A DNA stretch of 64,000 nt from positions 14,116,157-14,180,156 of the forward strand of contig NC_080718.1 of assembly GCF_019097595.1 (NCBI RefSeq). Reading direction: 5' to 3'. Below the pieces are notes generated by a model. That model ran no database searches, had not been told where the DNA came from, and saw nothing but the letters and a program-made list of their open reading frames with translations. A program made the position numbers and the translations under genes. The DNA comes from Hemibagrus wyckioides (Eukaryota > Chordata > Actinopteri > Siluriformes > Bagridae). Below are positions 1 through 13,290 of the stretch, piece by piece (the stretch's first letter is position 1; every line of letters begins with the position of its first letter).

Positions 1-630
1 TGCTGCATTAATAATTATCAGTCGAAGGCCCACAAGCCTTGTAGGACAAACCTGTGTGTGTGGGTGTGCGTGTGTTAGGGGGTTGTTGGCTTGTACTGTG
101 CAGACTCACAGTTTGAGTCTGATGATGGGTGACTGGTTTAACTGGGATAGGGGAATGGCCTGCACGTCTCAATTTAGCACCCATTAATCACAGCGGCATT
201 TCCTCACATCAGGCCGCCCGTCTGTTAGCCAAGCTAGCGTGTTAGCATAATGAGCTCAGGTGACCGTGAAAAAAGGGCTGCTCTGTTCTCGTCCACTGCA
301 GCTGCCGAGTGCCTCTTGAGCTCATTAGTAAGACCATGCGGTCAGATTGAGACACCTACTGAACCAGTGCCACACATTTAACCATTTTAATCAACTGTCT
401 GAAGTGTGACATATAAACAATACAGAGAAGTGCCACTGAAGTGACCCAGATTACAAGGAATGTCTGTCAACTCTGTAATGACTAGGAAAACATTTTAAAA
501 TAATTGCTTTGTCTTTAGAATCACAGGGAGAAAAAAAACGACTTGATCATGTTGGGTGGATTTCATCTGATCTGATTTTGATGTCTAACTTTGTTCTATT
601 TAAATATTGACAGATTTGAGTGTAAGCATG

Positions 631-666
631 GGTGTGTGTGTGCGTGTGTGTGTGTGTGTGTGTGCG
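631..666. repeat. (TG)n microsatellite
   Basis: Near-perfect TG dinucleotide run with one TGCG interruption, intronic. Confidence 0.95.
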
Positions 667-1552
667 TACAAATATGTGTTTGAGGGGCCCTGTCATCACT
701 AGCAGGACAGACAGAAATTGATGTGTGTGTCTGTCGGAGTAAGTGAGAGTGAAAGCTGGTCAGAGGGGGATGGGGAAAGCCGTCTGCTCGTACAGGTGCT
801 TATAATTTGCAGTGTGTGATTAATCATTGTTGTGTTTGCCAGTGACATTGTGTTTAATGGATCTGTCCATCTTTTCTCTCTCCCCATCTTGGACCAACAG
901 GCCATAGCATGCCGAGTGTCACCAAGAGGTTACTATGAACACACACACACTGGCTTCACACATTGTTGTCATCATATAGCTCATACATAAACTCACAGCA
1001 CACTCATAGAGCTGTAGTATTAGAACTTTGTGTGTGTGTGTGTGTTTGCTTTGTGTATGGGGCATGCAGGCTGGTCAGTGAAGGCTGTAAATCAGCTGCT
1101 CCCTGATGGCACTCTGACAGAAAGGAAGCTAATCTGTCCCCCGTGTGTCATTACAGCTAGCCTCCCAGATCGCCATATATCCTGCTGCTTCCCTCATCTT
1201 CTACACACATATCCCCACCGCTAGAAATGGTAACACACACATGTTGAACATAAAGTGTCTAAGACCGTGTCAAGAGTTCATGGTCCACATCTGTGCCAGG
1301 GATAAGACGTAAGGCGATTCTGTCTTTAAAATCATCACTGTTGCACCTTCGCAAATTAACTACTGCATCACACTGCATCATGTAGCGCAACCTGCCCTAG
1401 CAAATGATCTTGTGCTTTTGTATATGCTAGTGTCGTCTTATAGATTAAGTGGTATTTAGTGTTGTATAACTTTCAAGTCTCTTGAAATGCATAGAAATAC
1501 AATCTGTGGATATTTCAGGCTGCTGAGTCTATCCAAAATACTCCAGAGGATA

Positions 1553-1554
<2 letters not shown>

Positions 1555-1585
<31 letters not shown>
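1555..1585. repeat. (TG)n microsatellite
   Basis: Perfect TG run of about 15 units, followed by a T-rich tract. Confidence 0.95.
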
Positions 1586-1587
<2 letters not shown>

Positions 1588-3511
1588 TTATTTAATCAGC
1601 CTTTTTTTTTTCCACAAATAGTCCAACATATTTTTTCAGTCCACTGTTTAAATTTCCACACTGCTAAAATACCACAGCCTTATGAACAATTTCACCCTGA
1701 CAGTTTTGAATATGTCTTTGGATTTTTTGACAAATTGCTGGATGAAAAATCCCTGGACATAATCGTCTGGTCTGGAGTGTGTCTACCGCTAGGATCTAGA
1801 CCCTACAATTTTGGAGTTATGGTGCTTGTTTTTGTGCGTGATGCTGAATTTCATTAGTGGTTCCTTGAAGCACCCACCGTGGCGAGAACCACGGCACAGC
1901 TGGCTTCCTCCATCCTTGAGATCTGCTGAGCTTGGCTTGTCATTGTCCTGCCATGCACTTCCTTGTCCTCTACAGTCTTCTTTAGTGAAAATACAAGTCT
2001 AGGGCCTGTGCACTAGGGCGAGTGTTTTTGGTTCGGTAGAGTTTGTCTGAACCTGCTCGGTTACAGATTGTAAAAATGATCTGATAAAGAATGTGCTCTC
2101 GTTGCCAGGATGAGTGTTTTAAAAACAAATCTTCAGAGTTTCACCCGAGCAATAAACCTTTTGGATACTGGCTTTAGTAGTAGAGCTCTTTTAGTAGCTT
2201 GTCAGCACCCATGTAAAGGCTTTGTGTGTGTGTGTGTGAGAGAGAGAGGCATGTTTTTATATCTTGCTGGGGACTAAATATACCCACAAGAATAGACATA
2301 CCTAACCCTTTTAAATTTGTGGGATCAACATTCACACTAAAAGAGACAAAAAGTTTGCTTTTGATTACTGAGTAGAGTTTTATTTAGATCTAAGTGTAGC
2401 CCAGCATTAATTAGCTGCATTCAACGATTGAAGGTCCTCACAAGGATGGTAACGTGTGCGTCTTTCTTTCTTTTTTTTTGTAGTTGTGTCTGTGCCGTCA
2501 TGTATGCATACACGTATACAATCTCACACATACAAACACAGGGCAGGGCTACACTGCTGATTACATAATTACGGCAACAAACCACCACCGTGTGTAACAT
2601 AATAACCCTCTCTCATCAGCCTCAAACCACCACCATGCCCGCCCAACACAGCTTATGTAATGCTTGGAAGGAGAGTGGTGGTGTGTGTCTGTGTGTGGAT
2701 ATGGATGTCTGTGAGTGTGTGTGTAAAGATAGGTTTGTGTATTCCCACAGTTTTGAGGATGTGTATTTGCTCATTTCTCTGTAAGTCTGGGTGGTGAAAC
2801 ATGTTTCTCTTGTGCTTGGCCAGTGCTAGCTCCATGCATTTACACTTCAGTAATGGCTTCCTGCTTTAGTCTCTCATGCTAAATCAACAGGGTTGCCAGC
2901 TCTTACGTTTTTTGGCCCGGGACTCATGATTTTGAAACCTGTATCATGCTTGTACGCCACCAAAACACAACCCTTGCCAATTCACGAAAATGCTCCAATA
3001 AAACTGCTTCCTGATGAAGCTTATATACATTTCAAGGCATAAGTGCATATTTTTTCATCATGCCAGAGTGAAAATGCAACTGATTTCTGCTTTCAGTCAC
3101 CCGAGAACATGTTACAGCCTGACAGATATGTCAAAGTTTTTAGATGCAAGAGATAACAAAACTTTTGCTAAATCAAGATGTCTGTATCACTGCAGTGAAA
3201 TTTTAGGTTTGAGATGCCAAACTCGATTTCCACCCAGGCTACGTAGGTATTCTCGTGTGTCCTTAAGCTAGAAAACAAATTCATTTATTTAGTATTATCT
3301 ATCCTGTAGCTCCCCTTTTAAAGCTGAAATCAGGACTTTTCCAACAAAAAAGCAAACATGTAAAAACACCCAAAGCAACTATTCACATCATTAGATGTTT
3401 ATGTTTGTTTAAAATATACAGTGTTTAACAAAAATTAGTACTTTAAATTCAGTTCTATTTTATATTTTAAATTAAGTTTTCTGGTTTCTGCATAACCTTC
3501 GAAAACAATAG

Positions 3512-3690
3512 ATGGTTTGGGAACTCTAAATTTCCCCTAGGTGTCAGTGTCTGTGTGTGTGCGCGTGTGTGCACGTGTGTGTTTGTGAGAGAGAGAATGG
3601 TGCCCTGATATGATTAATAGAAGCTGGTGTCCCCTCTAGAGTGGCTAGTATCTAGTGCATCCCAGACCAGCATAAAGTGATTGCTAACAA
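3512..3690 (+). mobile_element. Fish interspersed repeat relic (SINE-like family, 3' half)
   Basis: The stretch contains the block CTCTAAATTTCCCCTAGGTG, a GTGTGTG-rich linker, GAATGGTGCCCTG, GGTGTCCC, and ends in a CCAGCATAAAGTGATTGCT-like block. These occur in the same order in a very common teleost repeat. Other parts of the same family are seen at 26640-26755 and 59010-59186. Family recognition is from memory and the copy is diverged. Confidence 0.6.
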
Positions 3691-3749
3691 TTTAGTTTAG
3701 GATTGCTGATTTTTTGAAAATTCTACAATCAGTAACCAACAGCAGTTCT

Positions 3750-3838
3750 ATATATTATATGACCAAAAATCTGTGGACACCTGACCATATGTAGGCCATA
3801 ACTATTGGCCCAAATTTGGAAGCACACACTCTGTATAT
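3750..3838 (+). mobile_element. Fish interspersed repeat relic
   Basis: Contains GTGGACACCTGACCATAT and, about 30 bases on, TTGGAAGCACACA. Both are hallmarks of a widespread teleost interspersed repeat, probably a nonautonomous DNA transposon. Diverged; the ends are not defined. Confidence 0.5.
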
Positions 3839-4682
3839 TGCAGTGTGTGTGTGTCTGCTATGCCTGTATTGTACTTTTTAGTTCTCCACAGAAGACGAGA
3901 TTTTATCATTCTCTGTAGATGCCTGCTTTTCCTTTCTTTTCTGTTGTTCTCATCTGCATATGCACCTGGCAGGCAGGCAGCTGAACTGCTTTCTTTTCCT
4001 CTGACATGACTGGCTCTCGCATTATCCTTTCAGTCTACTGGCCCCATATTGTAAGTATGTACTCAGTGCCTGACTATAAATTCTCAGTATATACGGATGT
4101 CTCTGTAGAAATGAGTCTCCTCTACCCTGTTTTCCTCCACCAGGGCCTCCGGCCAGTCCACGTCCAGGGGCCCTGCTCCTGCGCTTGTCCAAAGAGACAT
4201 GGAGTGTTAACAAGTAATTAAAGAATTTACTGCCCCACTAAAGGTCTATTATTGCTGTTCCTGGCCCATAATTGGGTTCATTATCAGCTTTTATGGACTA
4301 TAGGTGAACGTTTCAGAAACACTGGACACACTCTTTCCTGGTCATGTGCTGCCTCTATCCTGACCACATTGAAGTTTCGGCTTTGTGCGAGGTCAAATGT
4401 TTGATGCCATATAGTTTATGTGCCTACCTTACTTTTTTCATTGTGCCTGACAAGAGAAATCTACATTACTGTAAAACACTTCAATAGCAAAAAAATAAAA
4501 TGTGCAGGAGTATGTTTCTTGGGCTCATTTTGCCGAGGGAGAACAATGCTGTAACATGGTGGTAATTTTTTTTTGGACATTCTCCCATTATAAACCCTCA
4601 CCTCAAATGCAAAGGGGTGAATGTCATGCCATCCAGTCTGTCATTACTTTGTACATGTTGGTTTAATTAATTTGTATTGCTC

Positions 4683-4717
4683 TGTGTGTATGTGTGTATG
4701 TGTGTATGTGTGTATGT

Positions 4718-4772
<55 letters not shown>
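4683..4772. repeat. (TGTA/TG)n microsatellite
   Basis: TGTGTGTA units grading into a pure TG run of more than 20 units. It lies about 120 bases from a complementary (AC)n tract at 4890-4922. Confidence 0.95.
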
Positions 4773-4774
<2 letters not shown>

Positions 4775-4889
4775 AGCGAGACAGAGACTGCCCTGTTTTT
4801 CTATAGATTTTCCATCCATCTCTCTCAGTACTGTCCACTAGGTGACAGTAATAACACAGCTCATCCTCTTGAATGATTTGTAGTGAGAA

Positions 4890-4922
<33 letters not shown>
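4890..4922. repeat. (AC)n microsatellite
   Basis: Pure AC run of about 16 units, in inverted orientation relative to the TG run at 4683-4772. Confidence 0.95.
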
Positions 4923-4923
<1 letters not shown>

Positions 4924-7900
4924 AACCAACCATGAATAGCTGGAGGCATCATGTAATAGCATATAATACACGGCAGAAGTGTGCAAATTATATTACCATT
5001 AAAATCTATCAGTAATAGTTAAAAATTGTGTCTGTGTTAAGCACTTTTCAATCTAATACCAGCCCGAACACAAGATATGTATCTCACTCCTATCACATCT
5101 AGCACTGCAACTTGACTCTGAAGTCTCTGACAAGTTAGATAAGTGTTAAACCGATCAGGTTTAGGAATAAAAACGAAAGTAGCTCAGGGACACCTAATTG
5201 ACGGCATCGCACCATCATTTTCTGTGGAAATCGAGATGTAAATTTGAGTGGAGATTGTGCGCATACTTGACCATAGCATCACGAACAGCTAGTGTAGGCT
5301 GCTTTACATCGCTCACCCTTATCTTGCCTTTGAGGTTCTCTGAGTAAGGGCAGAACAACAGAATTTGTTCAGCCATGAAGCCATGAAGAGATCCTAAAAA
5401 GTGAAATCACATTTCTATCTCTCTAAGTATCTATGTCCTAGCAAAAACAACAGGAAAAAAAACATTCCTGTGATATACAGAGACCGAAAATGCAGGAGTT
5501 GGATTAATTTTGTTTGTAGTTGCAACAGACTATACAAATAGGAGCACAGGCTGAAGAATGCAATCATGACATATTTCCTTCCCTATTTCAGTCCATTTTT
5601 ATTACTAATGTCTTATGAAAGATGAAAGCATTTAAAGGGCACATAGTTCACCCTCTTCACCTGTTCATGAAGGACAAATATTCCCACCCAACCCCGCCCC
5701 AAATACACAAACACACACAACTCTAAAGACCCCACCAATGTATTTATCCAAATCATTTATGAAGGGAGTGACATTGCGCTCTGCAACAGGTGCTAAGACT
5801 TCATTTGGTTAGAAGTTTTCCAGAGAATGAATGAGGATTCTGTAGAGAAAGGGCAGATCTGTGTCAATATCAGTTACACCAGGATTTGCATTTTATAATC
5901 CTCACCCTTTCTGCTCTCTCACTCATCCGCTTCTGTGTGGTTGGCCCTGCCAATGCATTTGCATCCTGTGTCAAGAATCATCTGCTCGGGCTCAGACTTT
6001 TAATCATGACCATGAACTATACTGACCATACATTTTGCTTTCAGTTGTAGTTGCACTTCCTATATTTGCTTTGTTTGTTAGTATTATAAACTTGTTTGAT
6101 CATACAAACCAGTGCTTGCTACTGAGATTGAGGTTCTAAACATGTCATCTACTGTTCATCACAAAAGAAAACAGCTTAGGTTGTTCTTTAGCATTTCTTC
6201 TTTTTTGCACATATGCAGAGATATTATGAGTTTGCTTTTCTCTTTATGTTGGAAAAAGCTCAACAAAAGCATAAATCACTAGAGCAGTCCTCTCCAGAAA
6301 ATTAAAAAAAATATATAATTCCTTACAAGGTTGTGTGTAGAATCCTATAATGGACTGCTTCTCTATCAGAAGGGAGTCCAAAAGAGCCCTATATATAGAG
6401 CCCTAATGAACCCTTGAGAAATACGTCCTCATTAATTATCAACGAGAATTTTTAATTGTATGCCCAACAGGAAGTATAATTTAAAATGTTCTCCCCTCCA
6501 AATTTATACTGGCACAGCTTTTATTTATACTCATTGGAGCTAAATAGATCTAGCAGATGACATTTATTGATAAATATTTGTTTTTACTGTATGCTGTTTA
6601 AAAAAAAAAAAAAAAATCTGGCATTGTTTCATGTCATGTTTTTTTAAGTAACGTATCTTGTCACTCAACACTGTCTTCACAAATATGTCCTTGTGCACAT
6701 ATGTTGAGTATGTTCTCTGGTGTCTATTGGACTAGGCCTTAGTCAGGTAGGTGTTTGGGGAATTACAGTAATAATATAATAATAATAATATCCCTGTAAT
6801 AATTGGTGTGACAATTTCAAAACTTATATAGCTGTATAGCTTTTAGTTCAAATACTATTAAATTCCAGATTTGATGATCTGTAGAGATCTCAGACAGTTT
6901 TGTAGAGGTCCCATGTCGTTCTGACATGTTTCTGACGATTTTCAGTAACTGAGATCACTCTTCACCTCGCTCCTTCATTATGTTTTGTTTTTTTTTTGTT
7001 TTTTTTGCTTGGCAGAACAGAAACCTAATGTCGATGTCATTCTCAACACTCCTCGTGGCTAATCAGATTCGCATTGTTACACAGGATGACAAATGGGGCA
7101 TTGCAGAGGCAGTGCCTGTTTGTTTAGCATTCCTTCACTGATGTGTTTTGAGAAGTAGTATTCAAAAAAGTGTGCATGGAGACGTTAGGGATGATGAGGG
7201 TTTGCACAACTGGCTACTGGTTCAGCCAGGAATTCAGCCAAACTTCTGGGCTGGAATGGCAGACACCCAAATCACATGCTATGTATGTCACAGAAAGCTT
7301 CCACAAGTCATTTTAGAGCAAACATTCACTGAAAACTTATATACCTGTAAGTGAAGTTGAGAAATTGTAAAATAAAAAATGTAAACTGTCAACTGCATAA
7401 AATAAAATAGTAATGAGAAGCTTGCTAGGCTATTCGTTGAATGTCTCGGGTATCCAGAAACAATTTACTGCTGTGTTAATTACAGAGATATAAATAACAT
7501 TGTTTTTGCTTTCTTAAAACATAAAACCATAGGCATTATCCACTTCATTTAGAGGAGCTTCGATGACTAAAAACTAAGGAGCTTGATGATTCAATGCGGT
7601 TGCACTTCTCTAGTCACGACGATACTAATTGTAGCAGTTACCCTAAACTAGAACGTCAAAAGCATGTAGACTATGTGCTTTCATTGTCATTTCAAGACTT
7701 CTTCCCTAGCCCTGCTTATGTCTTTAACCTTTTCTCCAAGGTCTCTGTGGAAATTTACATCTGTCTCTGTCCATTATGATTGATGACACCTGTACACATT
7801 GTGCAATCTCTGACTGTCACTATGCTATTTAACTTTTTCGCAAAGCGTGGGAGTGAGAGCTTGGTACTTGTCCAAGCCAAAACTAACTACTGATAGCAAT

Positions 7901-8352
7901 CTCATTGTGGTGATGTATGATCTTTTCTCTGCGAAGTTGTCATAAAATTAGGAATGCAAACTGAGAAGAAGCTGCCTGCTTTTTGGCAGGTTTTTTATTT
8001 TTATTTTTTTGGGCTGTCTTTTGTCCAGACACATATTGTGCTCCTAGATCTGTAAGAATTCAGTAGTGGGCCACGCAGCTATTATTTGATTACCACTGTG
8101 ACCATCCTCCTTCATTTACATGTCTACATCCAGTGATTTAGCACTCTCTCGTAACACTCTGTGGGAGAATGCTACTCTTCTGTCCCAAGTGAATTTCCAT
8201 GTGTTCTTCATTGTGCTACAGTCAGATGAAGCCCTAGTCCTCGTGTGAAGTTTTGTTGCAGGGTAGAGAGCAGACATTTAAAAAAATAAATAAATAAAAT
8301 AAAATTTCAGTCAAAAGTCTTTTCAAATGGGGTGTTTATTTATTTCTGGATA

Positions 8353-8377
8353 TCTTCATCTTCATCTTCATCTTCAA
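8353..8377. repeat. Short (TTCATC)n tandem repeat
   Basis: About four copies of a CTTCAT-type hexamer. Confidence 0.85.
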
Positions 8378-11300
8378 CAACCTATGCACATTGAGTATTC
8401 AGCTTCCCTGAAGGCAGTTGGCCATACAGAGCAAGCAAATATTAGTTGACATTACTAACTCTTCCTTTGAATTTGTTATAATGATTAATGTTGGTGTCAT
8501 TGAATGAAACAGGGTGTGTGCATGGTGGTGTGTGTGTGTCTGTGCAGGTTCAGCACATGCCATTTCTCCACTAAATTTGCAACAGTTCTAGCAATAAGCA
8601 ATGACACCTCCATATCCACAAAGTATTGCTGTGTTAGTATGCTCACAATTTGGTTACTTCTTCAATAGGCTGTAAATAGTCAGCACATTTCAACAGGTCT
8701 TCCAGTGCACAAAGAAAACACTGAACACACCTCGTTATAATCTCCCCACTAGCTGGTTCCCAACACTAGGTATAAGCCAGATAAAGCCTATTTCATCTCC
8801 CAAGGAAGTTTCTCAAAGTGCATTTCCTTTTCTGACTTGCATCACCACACACACCACACACACTATGACATGGGGAGTATTGTACACACCCGTAAAGGCA
8901 GCGCACTTAAACCTGAACTATATGTCTGCTTCTTTGTCAAATTCTTTTGCTGTTAATCATAATTGGCCCTTGTATGTCACCAAAGGGCTGGTCTGCTTGA
9001 CAACAGACACGCTGCTTAGCCAGTTCGTATGCTCATATAATGAGAGATTGTATTTAATATATAATTTTTTAAAAGGTTTGTCCAGCCTTGCTCAAATTCA
9101 GCTTCATGCAACAGCTATCTGGGCTTGCTGGCTACGTGTTGGTTACAGTAGCTGCAAATGACAGGAGCTGTCAATGCTATTGTGCTTCAGAGACAAAAGA
9201 TAACACCAAATAATTGTACCCAATAATATTTCATCCAGTGGTGCAGAACTAAGCTTGAAAGAGCAACCAGATGGCAGGCCAAGAACTGCAGTCCACGAAT
9301 GCACTACTTATTCTCCAGAGGAGAAGCTGCAGAGTATGGGAAAGCAGCATATGAGCTCCTGTATTCCTCACTTAAATGGGACAGTGTAATTTCCTTTCTC
9401 TAGGCAGTAAATTTTAGTTAAGTGTTCTATGAGGTGTTTAGGGAATTGCTGCTAAACACAGTGCTGACAGCCCAAAGAAATGTATTGATGCAACTTTGAG
9501 CTTTCTTATTGTGTATAAGAAAGAAGTGTTGTGAGTAACACTATAATATCTGTATATGATGGACATGGCCTATGCATGTTTGGCTTCAAAATATGCTTAA
9601 ATTTGAATAGTGAGTAGTTCTGGGAGGATCTGCACCTTGATTGTTGCACCCTAATTATGCTTTGCATATATTAAAGGCTGTGGACCTGATTTTAAGATTT
9701 TGATCATTAACATTTCTTTTGCCAACTAGTTCTCAACTTTTAACTAACAGTAGAGGGTTTACCAAAACATGCCACTCTTATCCCTTATTCATGCTTATTC
9801 ACGGTTATTGATGTTCCAGGCCTCAGTAAATTGCAACACAGCTTCTCCTCACTCCTAGCAATTTATTTGTTCTTGTAGTGATCATGTGGAGGAAATGTCT
9901 CGGTACCTCTTTTGGTCTATCTGTCTCCCCCACCTCTTTGCTGCAGTCTTAAATCCATCCATATGGAGCACACTAAAAATGGCCATGGTTTATCCCTGGC
10001 TCTTTTCACCTTGTTTGTGCGTTTCCCCTTTTCTGTAGGAGACGATAACTCTTGTCTGGTGCTTAAGTGGGGAGACTTTCCCCTAAGATGGAGTTCATTA
10101 GAGTCAAATGAGTGACAGGCTCTCGTGGCCTCGTGCTGGTTCTTAGCTTTGATCTGCCGCCGTGTTAGGCCCTCTCATACTGGGCTGAACGGCTCAGACA
10201 GCACGTTTACATGCCCATGTGCTTGCTTACTGAGCTACTCACTGTCCAAATTGGGATATATATTAAAGTATAGGTTATATTAAACTAGCCCATTTATTTA
10301 TAGTATGTGTTCACTGGAATGACATTAGCGACAACGGAAACAGCTTCTGGGTTCAGGAGCCTCAGTTACCCGAATGATGTGTTACCTCTGAAGTGTTTTT
10401 ATTAGAACCAGTAAGTGATTGCTAAGTGATCTGTTGCATGGAATAATTGGAGTAATGACACATTTTCTTTATTCTTTTTGCCCTTTTTTGTTGTAGCTCT
10501 TTATACCTTATCTTTTTATTGATTCAATAAGGGCCATGATCATCCAGCATTTCTGAAGGCTTCAACTTCTTTATTTCACTTCACTCCTCCTCTAGACAAA
10601 TGAGAACCATTAATGGACCATAATTATTAATGGACAACCATAATTATTTCCCTACTAGACCATTATAATCCTTTCATAATCCTTTCTGCGTTTCTGTGAG
10701 CACGGACATAATGTGGACCTGGCAAATGCTTTTATAAAAGGACTGGACTTCATATTAGCTACTCCATTTTTCTCCCTTTACTATTTGTTCTAATTTTGCC
10801 TGTGAGCATTCTAAACATGTTGAAAGCTTTTTTTTATATTACTTATTAGGGGATTTACTCTGAACTGCATTTGACACTTCTATATAATGGTTATAACAAT
10901 GTGCTAATATTCACTGGAAATGCCCAGGATTAAGAATCAACATTGAGCTGTTATTTCACTCTGGTATTTCTCTTGATAATTACCTTCCTGGAAAACCCCT
11001 AAGGAGACAGTGTCTTGTTTATGGACAATATATTTAATAGAGCAAATTAGAATGAGGGCCGTATTGCTGAACAGCTGTGTACACATGGTGAAATCTGTGA
11101 GAGAAGCCATTAAAGTCAATAGCGGTGTGGCAATGAGAATCCGAGTTTAGAGGCTAAACTGAGAAAGAGTCCCTGTGCTCCATAATCTCTTTGAGACTCT
11201 TAACCTCTTAACTCTAGGGATCTCACTTATCTTCCTCCACTGTTTGAACAGTCATACCTCTCATTATGATGCTGCTAGTTAGCCAAGTTGTGAGCATCTT

Positions 11301-13241
11301 TCATGCAAAAAAGGAGAGAAAAAATTCTTTCCAATTCCTCACTGTCATGAAGTGTTTGGTGCAAAACAGGCATTGAAACTGGCCCTTGCCTATTTACATA
11401 GCAAGAAGCCGACCCAGATAGAGTTTCAACCATTGTTGCGTTTTCATTCAGTGGAACTTGATATGTCTGGTAGCTGCTGTAAACACAGAGCAAAGAGTAG
11501 CTTTTCACAGTGTGAAATCAGCATTATTTACCATGTTAAACTGCCCAACCTGTGACCTGTCACCGCTACACTCCTGATGCTCTGGAATGCTGATGTATAC
11601 TGAATTCACAGATTATTATAGCTTCTCTACATGCTGATTTATACAGTGCTGGACAGAATATACAATATACAGTGTACTATAATATATGATTAAAGAACAA
11701 CAGGTTTGCTTTTAAGAGATTTTTTTTGCTGTACAGCATATATATGAGCAATATATAACCCTAGGTCTTATTTCAGTGCAGTTTTTTAATTACCAGTATC
11801 CTTTATAAACAGACCTTTCATATCTGTATTACAATGATGACAATGAACCCTCTAGATAAGAATTTAATTTTAGTTTTTGTGACTAAAATTTAGAAAAACA
11901 TATGCTTTGGCACAGTTTATTACTAGCTGTTTCGGTTTCTAATGCAGAAGAGAATTTAGATATAAACAATTCAGAAAGTAACTGCAAGGAGGCTGATTAT
12001 CTTTCTTCAGATTAGCATTAGATTGGAGACTATTTTGACACTGCTTTGTCAAATTCAAATCTCACCAGGCTTCAAAATCAGCTACAAAGCATGTCATAAT
12101 AAACATCTTGACAAAGTAACTAGAGTGCATGATTAACATTAGGATTGCAGTCCAGTTTTAATGGTTAATGCCCAGAGCAAATGTCAACAAGTTACCTAAA
12201 CTTTTCTCAGCTCAACTTGCCACCTGCATCCGTTTCATGTGAATAATGGATGGAATTATAGTTTTCTTCATAATATTTCCCTTTGCATATCCTAATAATT
12301 CCATAGTCCTCTATTTTGAAGTGTTAATGGAACATAAATTTATTTTTAATCATTTTGTGAAGTTGTACAAAGTTGTAGAAAAATGTTCAACTTGTACATG
12401 TTTGTATTTCTCACACAGACTGTGCTCTACTTTGTAGGTATATTTTAATGAACTGTTATCTGTGTGGATATTTATTTGTGTCTACAGATGTATGCATCTA
12501 TAAAAAGCTTCTATTGTCCACTTAACACTAACTGTTTAACATTATACTGTAAGTCTCATGTACTGGAGTACTGAGATCAAAAGTGTAACTGTCCAGTACT
12601 TTGTGATCTGCACTGTATTTCTATGAATTGCCAATTACAGTAGCAGTCGACTATAATGAACAAAGTCAGACTGTAGAAAAAAATTGCGTGATCATAATGC
12701 CTTGTGAACCAAGAAAGCAACCATTCCAGACCATTTGCCACAGCTCTATCCGGGACTGATTTTTGCCAAGGGCCTCACTACTTGGTTGCCAAGTGAAGCA
12801 GAGTGGTAATAGGACAAAAACGCAATCTAAGTGATGAAGGCAGTGGCCTGGCCAAGTGGTTCCTGTCAGATGTGTGGTTGAGGAACCAGTGCTGAGGGAA
12901 TCCCCTCTGTATAATCATGGCAGGCGAACACACGCACACTCAACACATGGGCATATGGTTTACAGAAATCTGACTCTTTGTATTTATAAATGTATAGATC
13001 TTGGTTTCTCCTCATTTTTAAGCGGTTAAATATTTGCAGATTAAAGTTTTCCTCATCAGAGCATTTATTTTTCATGGCATGAAGTTTCTACTGAGGTCCC
13101 TCTAGGATCTGCATGTTTTAGAAATGTAGCTTTTTGACATGATGTGAAACTTATAAAAATGTTTCTTAAAATTTAATGTTAAAATCAAAATTGCAGTTTT
13201 ATGCCAAGTAATAACAATCTAATTGTATATTTTCTCTGTAG

Positions 13242-13290
13242 GTCTGGTGGAGATATGTCTGATGCACCCACTGGATGTCGTGAAGACCAG
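13242..13290 (+). CDS. slc25a21: slc25a21 first exon in window (probably exon 2)
   Basis: Acceptor TTTCTCTGTAG, donor AG/GTAACT. Encodes the end of a split Gly, then [15 protein letters not shown] and the start of a split Arg. It carries the first SLC25 signature, PxDxxKxR, at the end of transmembrane helix 1. Confidence 0.96.

Larger units (their letters stand above)
1..13241 (+). other. slc25a21: slc25a21 large 5' intron, 3' part only
   Basis: This stretch precedes the first recognisable slc25a21 exon. I looked for the missing N-terminal exon, which must end with Ala-Gly followed by a donor splitting the Gly codon after its first base, and found none, so it lies outside the window. It contains GT microsatellites (631-666, 1555-1585, 4683-4772), two relics of fish interspersed repeats (3512-3690, 3750-3838), a short hexamer repeat (8353-8377) and otherwise unique AT-rich DNA. 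No other exon could be supported. The open frames present are short, lack splice context and have no recognisable protein family. Confidence 0.75.

Noticed and set aside
1..13241. Missing first exon of slc25a21
   Set aside because: No stretch ends with the needed Ala-Gly codons plus an in-phase donor, so the exon is considered outside the window.
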